A program made the position numbers and the translations under genes. A stretch of 64,000 nt of DNA, taken from contig OY783199.1 of assembly GCA_963678675.1 (NCBI GenBank), forward strand, positions 14,764,232-14,828,231, given 5' to 3'. Below are positions 1-11,629 of this stretch, piece by piece. Each line of letters opens with the position of its first letter. The first letter of the stretch is position 1. The DNA is from Xiphydria camelus (taxonomy: Eukaryota; Arthropoda; Insecta; Hymenoptera; Xiphydriidae). The notes under the pieces were generated by a model, which had not been told where the DNA came from, did not search any database, and saw only the letters and a program-made list of their open reading frames with translations.

Positions 1-599
1 CTGTGGCGGCCTGTCGCCAGATGGCGCCGATCCTCTCGGCTCATGGCTCCTGGCCCTCGGCTCTCGGCTCTCGGTAGTAAAACGGCGGTGCAGTACTATA
101 TAGGTACCTAAGAGGACCACAGAGCGTCTAAGGCAGGAGTCGGCCTAGCCTTACTGACGAGTCCATAGGCCGACTTCGGGTCGAAATGGCGAACTCACTC
201 GTCCGCCACAGACAATTTTTGAACGCGATTGTGTCTATATATAAAAATAAACGATTATCGCATGGAAAATTTAGAGTAGGGGCAGCAAAATTTTATCCTT
301 ACAAGGACTTCCCAGGTCAAAAACTCGACCCGGGTAGAGTTGGCATTCATATCCGGTCCAGAGTTGGCGCACATATCTGGTCCTGAGACGGCTGTCAAAC
401 CCGCTCTGGAACTGGTTGACGAATCCGGCCCGGAGCCGGTTAACGGATCCGGCCCAGGGTTGGCCATACATATCAGGCCCTGATGTGACAACGCATTACA
501 TGCTTGACCAGGGCCGGATAAGGTTGCCTGATAAGGACCTGTCTTTCAAGATCAGGCTGCCTTATTCGGCCCTGACGTGACAAGTATCGAAATTTCTGG
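1..599. other. No gene recognised; imperfect short repeats
   Basis: I see no coding signal. Between about 395 and 480 there are imperfect repeats of roughly 20-25 bp built on a TCCGGCCC(A/G)G core followed by AGTTGGC-, AGCCGGTT- or GGTTGGCC-like text. The same GC-rich vocabulary returns near 505-575. The short open frames here overlap on both strands and look like chance products of the repeats. It may be the 3' part of the jockey fragment that follows, but I cannot show that. Confidence 0.4.
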
Positions 600-1747
600 T
601 CGGGCGGCGGGGCAATAGTTGGCAATATGCCGAAATTTTTGGCATCGGTGACACTGCGGAATCGTGTTTGACTTCCTTTTGGATTCTACTTTAACGTTGA
701 GTCCATCAACGTTCTTGATACTAAAAATGGAATTGGCGAGGGGAGATTTGGCACGAGGTTGACGGAGACCAGGAGCCGGATTTTTTGGCCCTTCCGCATG
801 CGGTAAACGGATTTGATCGGAAGACCTTTCGTCACGAGTTCCGACCGGATGTCGTCCTCTGATAGAGACTCTACTACACCTCTGATTACTACCGACAGGT
901 CCTTGTCCTGTCTTAATTGGTTGGTAGTAAATTGGATATTGTCTCTATCTCATTTGGCCGTTAATAGACGGAAATCATCGACGGAATGCAATTATACTCT
1001 GACCGAGTCAGAGGTGTTAATAGCGCGGCGGGGGTTGATGTCTTTGTGGGCCATAAATTTACTAATCTTCGGCCAAAGATTTTTTGCTTAATGTAGATGG
1101 GTGGAAAGGGGTGACTCGACTGGGTGCCATCTTCGTTTTCTGAATCTGAGTCAGTCAGACTCGGAGGAAGTGGCCTCTGAAGGGCTGGTCAGTTTGATTC
1201 GTTTATTAGCGTCGACGGCGGGGGCTAGCGAGGCGTGACCATCCGTTTCCATTGCGGACGACGCTTACGTTGCGGGGGGGGGGGGGGGGGGGGCGAAGGA
1301 ATACTTTGAGCCGAGTTTTTGCGAGCCAGAAGTTGTGACAGATGCTCGTCAAGCTTGGCCAGACGGAGGGAAGCTTGCTCACTGGGAGCGACGTTAACGA
1401 AGTTTCCCTGAGGAAGACCTTCCTGGCTGTGGCTTATTGCGACGGAGGGGAGGGGATGAGCCGTTAGAGCGTCGATCGAGGCGAATTTAAGATACAAGGG
1501 GCCACGAGAAGGGCCTCTTTGCGAGAGCGGCGACTCCCACCCGGCTGGGCTGCCGCTTTCCTACCTGGTTGTGGAGGCGATGGCTGGCGCTTGGAGCTCC
1601 GGTGGTTTTGGTCCTTGGTGGCGAGGTCGCCGGTGAACTGCGTGTCGAGATCGCTATGCGACAGTCCTTATGTTGAATTGCACTGCACTACACTTACTTG
1701 AGTGTCCAACTGGCGCGAGAGCTCCGGTAAGACTGCAGTTTCCAGGC
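600..1747 (-). pseudogene. Jockey-like LINE fragment: 5'UTR and start of ORF1 (gag)
   Basis: On the minus strand the open frame at 1497-1225 encodes a segment KLDEHLSQLLARKNSAQ followed by a proline run. The same segment (QLDELLSQLLSRKNSAQ plus prolines) occurs on the plus strand at 22220-22320, so both are the N-terminal part of one jockey-type ORF1. The reading is broken by a homopolymer run (G on plus, 1276-1294) inside the proline stretch and by stops further on. This fragment begins exactly where the poly(A) end of the next LINE copy stops (about 1748), so two jockey pieces lie head to tail. The 3' limit near 600 is uncertain. Confidence 0.55.
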
Positions 1748-3172
1748 TTTTTTTTTTATTGGCGAGGAGGGGAATCTTCAACAAGACACCCAAGATGGTA
1801 GTAGGGTAGTATCGGATTTCTACCGACTAAACCCCTCCTCGTAGTTACCAACCCGTAGGGTTATAAACCAAGTATGTAGAAGACGAAGTAGGGGACCTTG
1901 CTAACGCTAGCTGGGGCCACTGTGCGCAATTGCGAAACTAGAGAACGTTTAAAGTTAAGTTATGAGGGCACAAGGCCTTCTGATTTTATCCACGGCTTTG
2001 CTGAAATAACCGCTTGGATGGAAGGGTTTGTGTGATTCCTTGCAGAGTTGCGAAGGTTTGTCGCGAGCTTAACCGCCGCTTCGTGGAGAGGGGGGAGAAC
2101 GGTCTCTTGAAGAAGTTGTGTATTCCTTATATACCAGGGAGTGTATTTAGTGAGCCTCGTAGGATTCTCATGTATAAACCTTGGATTTTGCGAAATTGAG
2201 CTGGGGAGGCTGCGCCTCAGATGGGGATAGCGTATGTGCATAAACTTCTAATAATTGCATTGAAAAGGCTCAAACTTTGGTTTGTTGGGAAATATTATTG
2301 TTATTGAAGAAGGGTTTGAGTGCGACATACGCGCCGAGTGCTTTGTTGCGAACGGCAGCGATTTGTTTAGACCAGCCGAGTTTCCTATCGAAAATCACGC
2401 CTAAGTATTTAGCGGAGTTACTCCAGGGTATTCGGTGGTTACTTACTATTAGTGCGTCTGGGTGATACTACGACGGGAGAAGAACACTGCCTCGGACTTG
2501 GATTCGTTAAGGGCGAAGCCCCACTTGTGATATCATTGGAGGAGCGTGGGTAAGAGTTTGTTTAAAACCGTGGAGCAGAAATTTTTATTTTTAGAGGAGT
2601 AAAGAAGGGCAACGTCATCAGCGTACTGGGCCCTGATTATATTTATTGTTAGTGGGGATGTCATGACAATAAAGGTTAAATAAAGCCGGAGAGCGCCTGG
2701 ATCCTTGCGGAACTCCCGCAGTGACGGGTTGTGAAGCGGATAGGCTATTGCCTGACCGGACTCTAAAAGTTCTATTCGTGATGAAGGATCTTTCGAGACC
2801 AATTAGATAGTGGGGGCAGTTTAGTTGGATTAATTTTCAAATTAATCCGTCATGCCAGACTCTGTCGAACGCCTGCTTGGCGTCTAGTAAGAGCATGGAA
2901 CTGTGTCGACTCTTATTCATATTGTCGGCAATGTACTCTGAGACGCGAAGGAGTTGGTGGCAGGTACCGTGCCGATGACGGAACCCGTGTTGAAAGTCCG
3001 GGAGAATGTTTTGCTCCGTACTGAATTTGTTTAGCCGACTAAGGATTATGTCTTCTGCTATTTTGCTTAGGGTGCAGAGAAGGCTGTTTAGCTTGTAACT
3101 GGCGGTCTGGTTTAGAGGTTTGCCCTGCTTGGGAAGACAGATGATTGTGGCTGTCTTTCAGGTTGTGAGGAA
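1748..3172 (-). mobile_element. Jockey-clade LINE, 3' half (reverse transcriptase to poly(A))
   Basis: Read on the minus strand this is the second part of a jockey reverse transcriptase. Visible blocks in order are PKQGKPLNQTASYK (about 3110), a DAKQAFDRVWHDGLI block with the first catalytic Asp (about 2880), the YADD catalytic box within AQYADDVALLYSS (about 2610), AKYLGVIFDRKLGW (about 2420), and the C-terminal PWYIRNTQLLQE region (about 2130). A TGA at 3158-3160 replaces the usual Trp and other stops follow, so it is dead. It ends in a short A run at 1748-1757. The upstream half of the same copy is at 9644-10945; the R1-like LINE sits between the two halves and the protein reads on across the gap. 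Confidence 0.85.
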
Positions 3173-3509
3173 CTCCGCCCCGTGGCGGCCACCTTGACGT
3201 GGTGGGGGGGCTTATGATCGCTCACCGAGGTCCGCAGCTGGCTCCTTACCCTTTGGGGGGGAGTTTCCGCCGGGTACAGCGGTGAGCGATCAACTAAGAG
3301 CCATCGGATCCATATGGATCCTCCTGGTGGTGGGAGAAATCACCACCCCCAAGACAAGGTGTGTACGACCGTGCCGATGTTCTGAATGGCACGGGGTATG
3401 TTGTCATAACGGTCGCCTTCGGGGTACCAGGCTGAACCTCGTCGTATGAAGGCCTTACGGTGGCAACCGGGGCTCTGCCACTGCGGACTGTGTAATTCCC
3501 TAGATTTTC

Positions 3510-5166
3510 GTGGGAACAGAAATGAATATAAGTAAAAATACAAGAGAGGAAGAGAAGGCGTTGAGAGAGGCAGCAGGCTCTAGGAGTGACTCTAGGAGTA
3601 GCTCGCGGAGAGGCTCGGTAGGGTCGGAACCCCTCTATGAGGGTTGGGCAACTGATGGGCCTCAGGGAGCTGAGGATATCGTTGTCCGACTCGGCGTAGA
3701 CTTTATGGCCGGTTTGGAGGAAAGGGCGTAGCTGGAAAGCTTAGAGTTGCCGGTAATAGCTTGGAGGCGGGTCTCACTGTCTTGGTTGAAAAGGCAATCG
3801 AGAAGGGAGACCCCGCCCTCATCAAGCAGAGAATCCTTGAGCTCACTCGTAAGCTCGAGGATAAGGAGCCAGAGATCGCCCGACTGAGAGAGGAGGTCAA
3901 GGTGGCCCGTAACGCCCGGGTCTATCCGGCCTCACCTCCAAGAAAGAAATCTCGCTCGATCTGACTCGGAGGTGGAAATGGAGCAGGTTATCCCCCCCCC
4001 CCCCCCTCCCGTTCCCCAGAGGATCTGCCCGAACGCAGGAATGGGACAGGAGCACCCGAAAGAATGGTGGTGTAGGGAGTAAGAGTTTGAGAAGGGAGGG
4101 AAAGACCCCCCCCAACTAATACAGGACGAATGAGTGCGATGGTTACGCCTGGAGAGGCTCCCCCTATTGCACCGCAGAAGATCAAGCGTCTTTCTGCGGT
4201 TAATTTGATGGCTGCTGGTCATTTGGATAAAATTGACCAATAGTTGAAATCTCTGACGGCCATTCGAAAAGACATCCTCTCCGGTTTAGATGACACCCCG
4301 CCCCCAGTACAGGAAACCCCTGTAGCGGGCAGCACTAGGGACCTGCCCAGGGTCACAGGGCACCGCACACTGGAGCCTCCTACGGAGCTTGTCGAGGTGG
4401 CTGACCCCCCATTCCTAAGACGGCGGTGGTGACAATCACCGGCAAGGCTGAGGGCTTCTCCTACGGTGATGCCATCGCTGAAGCTGAGGAGAAAATTTCA
4501 CTCGATGAGATGGGCATTGTCGAACCGAAAATAAGGAAGGCGCAGACCCGGGCGGTGATGATCTGGATAAAGGGAGAACAGGCCCAGGACAAAGCGGGTC
4601 TGCTAACCGGGAGGTTGGACGAAGTGTTTGGCGATAAAGCCATAATTAGGGTACCGGTTAAGCTGGCGGAGGTACGCGCTTCAGAGTTGGCCGACTCCGC
4701 GACTCCTGAAAAGGTGGCAATTGAGGTCAGCCGCATTGGGGGCTGTAACCCGGGAGATGTTAAGGTCGGCGCCATCAAGCCCATGAGCCGCGGCCTCTTC
4801 ATGACGTGGGTAAAGATGCCGGTTGCGGCAGCGGTTCAAGCAAGTTCCGCTGGTCGCATGCGCGTCGGCTGGACAGTGGCCAGGGTTGAGCTATTGAAGG
4901 CAGCGCCACTTCAGTGCTATAAGTGCTGGAGATTTTGCCACGTCCGGGCGGTATGCCCAAACCCGGAAGACAGGCGAAACAGCTGCTTCAATTGTAGCAC
5001 GCCGGGCCACAAGTCCGATTCGTGCGGATATGAGGCAAGGTGTGTGGTATGGTACAGTGCTAGCAAACCGTATGCGCACTGTATGAGAGGCCCCAAATGC
5101 CCAGCTGCGGAACGTAAAGGACAGGGACAGGGTCGGAGGCCTGACGAACGACCCAGAAATGGCTAA
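3510..5166 (+). pseudogene. ORF1 (gag-like) of the R1-like LINE, frameshifted
   Basis: ORF1 proteins of R1-type LINEs bind the element RNA. The N-terminal piece (3510-3731) is rich in Ser/Arg; the next (3761-3964, another frame) is a charged, probably coiled-coil segment with ELTRKLEDKEPEIARLREE. The last frame (4426-5166, 246 aa) is open and contains three C-terminal zinc knuckles: CYKCWRFCHVRAVC, CFNCSTPGHKSDSC and a degenerate third copy ending HCMRGPKC. At least two frameshifts and a stop near 3731 break the gene; a C run near 3991-4006 is one likely slip site. The final stop overlaps the ORF2 start by 8 bp, the arrangement normal for the family. Confidence 0.8.
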
Positions 5167-7669
5167 GTTCGTTCAGGTTAACCTCAACCGTAGTTCGGGC
5201 GCACAGGATTTGTGCGTCCAATATATGAGGGAATGGGGTACAGACATAGCGTTCTTGTCTGAGCCTCACGATATGCCTCCGGCGTCTCCGTTTTGGCTTG
5301 CGGACCATACAGGCCTGGCGGCAATTGTTTGGCGCGACACGGCCCCCTTTCCTTGTGTCCTCCGACACAAGGGATGGGGATTCGTCTCGGCCACATGTGG
5401 GGGCGTTGTAATAATCACTTGTTATCTTTCGCCCAATCTCCACATAAGGGATTTTTAAGAGGCCCTGGACGAAATCAGGGATGAGGTCGTCCGGTGCAGG
5501 GGTTCACCCCTCCTATTTGCTGGCGACTTCAACTGTCGATCCCGATCCTGGGGGTGTCAGGACACTACCGTATGTATCATTCCAAACGAAACAAGTTTAG
5601 ATACTGACATTGCCGATTTTTTACCGACGGTCAAGAATTTGATAGTTAGAGTTGGTTTGAGAATAGTGCGCTGTGTGTGCTGCGTGAGACACTGAACTGT
5701 AGAGTTCAGTGGCGTAAGAGCGAAAAGTGTCAAACGTCTGATTTCCCGATAGCTGTCAATTCGGGAGATCGAAGCGCCTAACCTCGAAATCGTGAATTTG
5801 TGACCCATTACCCACCATTCTTCACAAATTCACGATTTCGAGGTTAGGCGCTTCGATCTCCCGAATTGACAGCTATCGGTAAATCAGACGTTTGACACTT
5901 TTCGCTCTTACGCCACTGAACTCTACTGAATCCGGGCCCCAGAAATGTTTTCTGGTGGATTTCCCGGGAACTGTTAATTCGGGAGATCGAAGCGTCTAAC
6001 CTCGAAATTAACTGAATTTGTAAATAACGGTAAATAATGTGTAGAAGTGATGAGAAATAATCATCCAGTTTTCGGAAACACGGCTCGTAAGAACGCAGCG
6101 CACTCTTCTGAAGCCAACTCTGACTACAGCACTGTTCCAAGCACTACCAAAGTCAAATGTCAGGGAAATTCAAATACTTGCGTTATCCACGAGACATACT
6201 GTATAGAGGCAATGTTTGAGGCCAAAGGCTACGTTGAGCGGGCCATCGCGGACAAGGAGGTAGTGGTTGCAGTGGCGGTCGACATACAGAACGCTTTCAA
6301 CACCCTACTCTGGGCAAGTATCATCGCTCAGATGCGGAAGAAAGGTCTGCCCGATTACCTGGTTGAGATAGTTCAGGACTACTTTCGGGATCGGGTCATT
6401 CGGTTTCGTGGGGAAGATGGTGCTGTCCATACGAGAGAGGTCAGGGCTGGTGTTCCGCAGGGATCAGTCTTTGGGCCTCTCCTGTGGAACATCGCCTATG
6501 ATTACGTCCTCGAGGCAGACATCATTCCTGGACGCACCGCTATCGCGTATGCCGATGACACGCTTGTGCTAGCACGTGGACGTAGCCCTCGGCGGGCTTC
6601 TCTTTTGGCGGCCAGGCAGGTTGGCGCGGTAGCATACCGCATCAACGCGTTGGGCTTGAAGATCTCTCCGCGCAAGACTACGGCGATGCTTTTTGGAGCC
6701 GCGGCTCAAGGGACTGTTTTCGTAGGTGGCGAAATGGTCAAAGTCAACGAGTGTATGAGGTACTTGGGGGTTATTTTTGACAAGGCTTTGTCGTTCCGTC
6801 AGCACTTTAAGACCATCATGGTCAAAGTGGAGAGAGTGGTCCCCGCACTTTGGAGCATAATGCCCAATTTGCGCGGCCCTAGCGAAAGGAAGAGACACCT
6901 CTACGTGAACGTTATTCATTCGATCATGCTCTACGGTGCCCCGGTGTGGAGTCATCAACTCAGCGCCCGAGCCAGTTACAGGCGACCAATGCTTGCGGTG
7001 CAGCGTCGGATGGCCCTTTCGACCATTTGTGCCTACTGCACATTATCCCTGGAAGCTGCGCTATTACTTGCGACGGTCCCCCCGGTGCATCTACTGGCGG
7101 AATGTCTTAGGCTGGTCTACGAGAGGATTCAAGTCCTCAGAGAATACGGTGAGGACGCTCCTGAGGGGAAAAGGGAGGTCGTAAAAGCGGCGAAACAACT
7201 CACGAGGACCCAATGGCAGATCACACTGCAGGGTGAGACCCTTCATGGGAGTAGGGTGCGCAACGCCACCCTCCCAGTCTTTGATAGGTGGTTGGATAGA
7301 GGGCATGGCAACATGAACTTCTATCTTATCCAGCTCATAGGAGGGCATGGTTGCTTCGGGGAATTCCTCCATAGAATCAATAGAGAGGGATCCCCTTGAT
7401 GCCACCACTGTGACGAGGCCTTTGACTCCACGGAGCACACTCTCCGAGAGTGTGTTGCCTGGGAGAATGAGAGGAGGGCGTTGCGCGCGATCATTGGTGG
7501 TGACATTGATTTGACATTCGAGGCCATGTTGCCCCGGATGCTAGACAGCAAGGAGGCATGGGCAGCAGTGGTACGGTTTGCCAAAACTGTCCCCTTACTA
7601 GGAAAAAGGAGGCCGAAAGTACCCGTGAGCGGGAAGGGCGCAATCGTTGATTCCCTTTGCGCATGTTAA
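5159..7669 (+). pseudogene. ORF2 (endonuclease and reverse transcriptase) of the R1-like LINE, interrupted
   Basis: The start ATG at 5159 overlaps the ORF1 stop. The first block is an APE-type endonuclease (QVNLNRSSGAQDL, later FLSEPHD and AGDFNCRSRSWG) with a TAA at 5457-5459. Sequence from about 5545 to 6190 is foreign; the rest of the endonuclease and the start of the RT are missing. From about 6205 the RT resumes: VDIQNAFNTLLW with the first catalytic Asp, GVPQGSVFGPLLWN, then AYADDTLVLA with the catalytic YADD. A TGA at 7397-7399 is followed in frame by CHHCDEAFDSTEHTLREC, the C-terminal zinc motif of this clade, and the frame closes at 7669. The RT core shows no further stop. Confidence 0.85.
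5545..6190. repeat. Foldback insert (TTAGAGTTGG family) within ORF2
   Basis: Two arms of about 110 bp (5697-5806 and 5820-5929) are nearly perfect reverse complements around a short spacer. A third partial arm lies at about 5975-6015. The arm text, including CCCGAATTGACAGCTATCGG and CGATTTCGAGGTTAG, recurs at 42950-42985, 56145-56285 and 62935-63075. Outer limits are approximate because part of the host LINE is also missing at this point. Confidence 0.7.
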
Positions 7670-8120
7670 GGATGCCGCATTGCCGGTCGATGGCCGGGTT
7701 AGTGGGGCTTGCCCCACTATTAGACTGGGAGTGCCCCGGTTATCGGCAGACGCCCGGTGGACTGCGGATGAAAGGCAGATGGCCGTTTTGGGTATGGGAG
7801 TGTGTGTTAGATTAGTGGGTGAATTGGGGTTAGTATGAATGTTAACTGAGAGGATAGAGCTGGTCAGCAGGTGTTGGTTTGGTGCGGTCCTCGCACTTTG
7901 CGACCTGGCCTGTTTAGATGCGAAAATGTGGTGGCACTGGGAGCTGGTATGTGGGGTAACCCACCACTCCATTGGGAGTGTTCCTGTCCCCAGCCGGCGC
8001 AAGCCACCACTCGGAACGACTACCCGGAATGAAAGTATTAGTGGTTATTTTTTGGAGGAGTAGCATCGTGTCAGCCCGTGAGCCGTGAGTAGTGTTGCCC
8101 CCATGTCTCCTGTGCTGTCC
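7670..8120 (+). other. 3'UTR of the R1-like LINE, first part
   Basis: No further coding after the ORF2 stop at 7669. The stretch is moderately GC-rich and continues the LINE. Short self-complementary patches (for example GGGTAACCCACC near 7955) are typical of structured 3'UTRs, but no defined function can be read. Confidence 0.45.
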
Positions 8121-9141
8121 TGTGACGTGGATTCGCTCCGCGTCACAAAAAGGGAGCAAGCGGCCCCCTTTGAAAATAAGTGCGCGATCGTGACGTCGAT
8201 ACGGACGGGACGCGTCAGTATCGATCGACGGTGAGGATACGGATCGATAGCCGATGGCTATCGAAGAGCCACCTCTTGAGCCCGCGGGGCAACCGGGAAG
8301 ACCGCGAGGCGCCCACGTGACGGGTCTTGGCTGGAAAAGCCGGCATTCTTTGTCGAGCGCGCAACGCACGAGGTCGTGTCGAAAACCCGGAGAGGAAAAG
8401 AAACGAGTGCGACCGCCGACGACGTTCCGACGACGCCCGGAAGGAGGGAGGAGAACCGCAAGGAAGCCCCGACACCTGCGACGATAGTCGGTACGCCCTT
8501 TTTGTTTTTCCCGAGATCCGCCGTGACTCGTTCGAGGAGTACGCCACGTGCTTCCGATGACGTAAGGCTCGCGTGGCCATTGTCCGGACGTGTCCCGACG
8601 ACGTCGACGATTTTATCGCGAGCTAGGGTATCTTTTCGCGAGCGATCATCCCGTCTCGCGATCGGTGCTAACGACGCGTATCGTTCACGTGGCTCGTCGC
8701 GTTCTAGGATTGTCGCGTCCGCGTCCCCTAGTTGCCGACGAGCGTCGTTAGATTCGATGTAGGGGCCCGCCTAATTGAAGAGCGACCACGTAGGCGCGTG
8801 CCCGAATAGCGTTTAACGTCGCCGCGTTTAGCGAGGTGCACGCGGCACCGGTATTGCGTCGAGGATCGTTCCCCGAGTACGAGCGGCGTGCGGGGACCCC
8901 GGTCCCGAGAGTCGAGAAAATAAAGAGTTGCGATTAGCTAGGAGTTGACGTTGTTTTCAGCTTTCATTTCGCGCCCTCGCCCGTAGGTTCCGTCCTCTCG
9001 TGTCCCAGCCAACGTCCAACGAACCGCCCCTCTACCAAATGCTGTGGTAGCCGGACGCGATCGCGATCGGATCGTTTCCGATCCCGCGGATTTCAGGAGG
9101 AGAGAGTGCTTGCCTCTCCGCGTGGTGCGGCCGTGACCGCA
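8121..9141 (+). mobile_element. Probable LTR plus primer-binding site of an LTR retrotransposon remnant
   Basis: The segment starts TGTGACG and ends GACCGCA (TG...CA) and is followed two bases later by TGGCGCCCA (9144-9152), which looks like a tRNA primer-binding site. The LTR at 32044-33973 has the same layout: TGTAACG start, CA end, then CC and TGGCGCCCAAC. An AATAAA lies near 8919. The composition is much more GC-rich than most of the window. No second LTR and no internal genes are seen, so this would be a truncated remnant inside the R1-like LINE 3'UTR. The boundaries rest on TG/CA and the PBS only. Confidence 0.5.
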
Positions 9142-9199
9142 CCTGGCGCCCATCGATTATAGACCCGCGAGTGGCGGCGTAGCCGCCGTTTAGTGATTA

Positions 9200-9643
9200 G
9201 CGGAGGGCTTCGCTGCGCAGGAATGTGACGCGGTGGAACGTCACAGTCCTGATCCTCCCCCCCCCCCAACATGAGGTCCCAGGGGTGTTTGGTTCTTTTG
9301 CCAACGCCCTCCGGGTTGCTATGCTCGAGTTCTCTTGAGCATTCGAAGAGATAGCGTCGAACAAAGACGTGTACACGAGGTCGCAGGCATTTACAACTAG
9401 GAGAGCGACGTGCTCATGCCCAGGGAGACTCCTGCAGTCGGGCTCACGTCGGACGTTTCCAGGAGCTCTCGTCATCTGGGTGATGAGGACGGAGGTTTAG
9501 GTTTAGTGGGTAGGGGGGCTCCCGCATTGCACTCGCAGGAATCATACTGCGGCGGGATGTCCTCGAGTCCCACACTGCCCGGGTGCTTGCCACACCCGGT
9601 GCGTGGGTAAAAAGCATTCCCTCTCCTTTAAAAAAAAAAAAGA
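9200..9643 (+). other. 3'UTR end and poly(A) of the R1-like LINE
   Basis: Non-coding sequence leading to an A run at about 9629-9641, directly followed by the right target-site duplication. It carries a C run near 9258-9267. The small open frames on both strands overlap and have no recognisable domains. Confidence 0.6.
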
Positions 9644-10945
9644 TTGTGAGAAAGTAGTGTAAGTGCAACATTACGTTAACAATGTTGCAGATGGCAACTA
9701 CATGAATGCGGGGTAGAATTTTTAGTACTCCGTTTGGAATAGAGTCGTACCCCGTGGCCTTTCTTGCCTTCAGGGAGATAATGGCTTAGGCGATTTCTTT
9801 AGGTGAGGTGTCCTCAAAGGAGAGGTCAGATGGAGAGAAGTTACGGACAAAATTTGTTACTGTATTGTGGAAATTGATGAATTCTTCTTTGGTAGAGAAT
9901 GGAGAGCATTGCTTTTTGAGGGATTCGGCAAGGATATTTGACCTGTCGCTGTCAGCCGCGTAAGGGATTCCATCCTTTAGCAGTGGGGGTGGGTGGGGCT
10001 GTCTGTTTCTGAGGGATTTGGTAATTCTCCAGCAACTTTTAGGATGCGTTTCGGCCTCGGCTATATAGCTATTGAATTTTTCTTCGCGTATTTTTTAAAG
10101 GGCTGAGTTTAGTGCGCGTTTAATTTCGCTTAATTTCTTGGGTAAGTGAGTCAACGGCATTGTCTATATCAGCGATGGACGATAAGTTGTTGCATTTGAA
10201 GAAAGAGATTCGAAGTGGAAGCGGAGAGCCAACCAATTGATTTTAGTTTTAGCGTGGATTATAGTGGAGGGGGTTCCCGGGTTTTCTAGGAGGACTGGAT
10301 TGTGGTCGGAGTTCAGAGCTGGGATGGTCCAGGGATCTTTAGTTAGTGTTAGGTTTTTGGCTAAAAAGATGTCGAGAATGTCGGGATTCTTATTAGTGTC
10401 CGTTGGGAAGTAGATGGGATCAGCGGGAACTTCAATTGAGAAATTGTGTGTTTGCAGTAGGTTTAGAAGGGTGTTGCCTTTCCGGTTCTTGGAGCGGCAA
10501 CCCCAAGCATCGTGTTTAGCATTAAGGTCGCCAGCAATTAATATAGGTAAATTGCCGTCAAGGAGAACAGGTATTTCGGAGATATTATTGCTGGATAGGG
10601 ATAAGTAGCAGGCGACAATCTTTAGGGGGTAATCGTTTTGAGTGATTATTATCCCGCATGACTCGAGCGTTGGAATGGGAGAGCTGATGGTACGGTGACG
10701 AATAGAGTGGCGGACGATCGTCGCTACTCCACCGCCTTTGGATTGAGGGCGGTCGAATCTGTAGATAGTGAAATTGAGGAGCGATTATCAAAACGCGTTT
10801 TGTCGATTCGCAGTTTCTCCTATAATCGCTAATAGTTTAGCGATTATAGGACAAACTGCGAATGGACAAAACGCGTTTTGATAAGTTGCTCCTCAATTAG
10901 GAATGTAGAGTTTTTGTTGAGGTTGAAGGTGGTTTCGGTTAAGGC
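9644..10945 (-). mobile_element. Jockey-clade LINE, 5' half (endonuclease and start of RT)
   Basis: From about 10772 down the minus strand reads an APE-type endonuclease: a GGGVATIVRHS block, AGDLNAKHDAWGC (catalytic Asp/Asn), PDILDIFLAKN and NSDHNPVLLEN (catalytic His). The linker follows (EAETHPKSCWRITKSLRNRQ) and then the first RT block SLKARKATGYDSIPNGVLK. Stops are at 10164-10166 and 9786-9788, plus a frameshift near 10165. The frame runs into the R1-like LINE at 9644 and resumes at 3172. The extreme endonuclease N-terminus (10900-10945) is separated by a small MITE. The 5'UTR and ORF1 of this copy are not seen here. Confidence 0.85.
10773..10899. repeat. Small palindromic MITE inside the jockey endonuclease
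   Basis: Two arms of about 58 bp are reverse complements, starting AATTGAGGAGC and ending GCTCCTCAATT, with internal AAAACGCGTTTTG on both sides and a spacer of a few bases. The jockey endonuclease text flanks it on both sides. No coding capacity. Confidence 0.75.
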
Positions 10946-11220
10946 CTGTTTAGACACTCATGCAATTTGCACAAACTAATGTGTGCATGCAAACTTGTGC
11001 AAATGAACTGAATATTAAAAATTAGATGGAAGATATGTTTACACGCTCATGCAATTTGCGCCAATTGGCTTGTGCAAGCCATTTGTACAAGTAAATTGTT
11101 GCATTAGGACGAAAGCATGAAGTTTGCGGAAGCCAAAAGGTTTGGCGTGAGTAATATCTGACCGGACAGATAATTCGCATGACGTTGGTGCAAACACATG
11201 AGCGTATAAACACTACTCCA
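10946..11220. repeat. Repeat with CTCATGCAATTTGC motifs, probable MITE fragment
   Basis: GTTTAGACACTCATGCAATT near 10950 and GTTTACACGCTCATGCAATT near 11037 are direct repeats. The sequence near 11190-11215 (GTGCAAACACATGAGCGTATAAAC) is an inverted partner of the second. This looks like a TIR element with one duplicated end. No protein. Confidence 0.45.
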
Positions 11221-11629
11221 ACTCAGGGCATGGCAAGTTGACATACGACGTACTATGCACATGCTTCCGAGGTTGGTAGGTTAATTGTTTATGTTTATTA
11301 TTTGGTATCTCCTGAATATTTGAATTTTGAATATTATTATTTTGTTGGCGCCGGTATTACGTTTTGATATTTTTCTTTTGATTATTGTTCCGACAAACGT
11401 GTTCGCAGTCCCGCACCGTTCTCGGAAATTAATTAACCCATTTGCATCAAAGCGCAGAATATTCTGCGAGCCGCGACTGTGCTATCACCGAGCGCGGAAT
11501 ATTCCGCAAGCCCGCACTTCGCGTCAGCCCGGCGTCATCTTCCGACATTCCTCCTCCAGCCAATCAGGGTTCATGACGTCAAGAACATGGCACTATTAGA
11601 ATAAAATAAAACAAATTTAGAAAGGTATC
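11221..11629. other. No clear gene; possible piggyBac-type end at 11430
   Basis: TTAACCCATTTGCATCAAAG near 11434 starts a GC-richer patch containing two GCG(C/G)(A/G)GAATATTC(T/C)GC motifs (about 11452 and 11490). TTAA followed by CCC fits a piggyBac-like end, but no opposite end is visible, so this is tentative. Otherwise AT-rich with nothing recognised. Confidence 0.25.

Larger units (their letters stand above)
3173..9643 (+). mobile_element. R1-like non-LTR retrotransposon inserted in the jockey copy
   Basis: A plus-strand two-ORF LINE: 5'UTR from about 3173, ORF1 with CCHC knuckles, ORF2 with endonuclease and reverse transcriptase, a long 3'UTR, and a terminal A run at about 9629-9641. 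The flanks TTGTGAGGAA (3163-3172) and TTGTGAGAAA (9644-9653) are a near-identical target-site duplication. Removing the element rejoins the jockey reading frame. It carries two later insertions: a foldback around 5545-6190, which also coincides with loss of the end of the endonuclease and the start of the RT, and an LTR at 8121-9141. Several stops and frameshifts make it inactive. Confidence 0.85.

Noticed and set aside
8215..8762. Overlapping GC-rich open frames
   Set aside because: They run on both strands of the LTR-like segment, are Arg/Ser-rich, and show no domain; they result from GC content.
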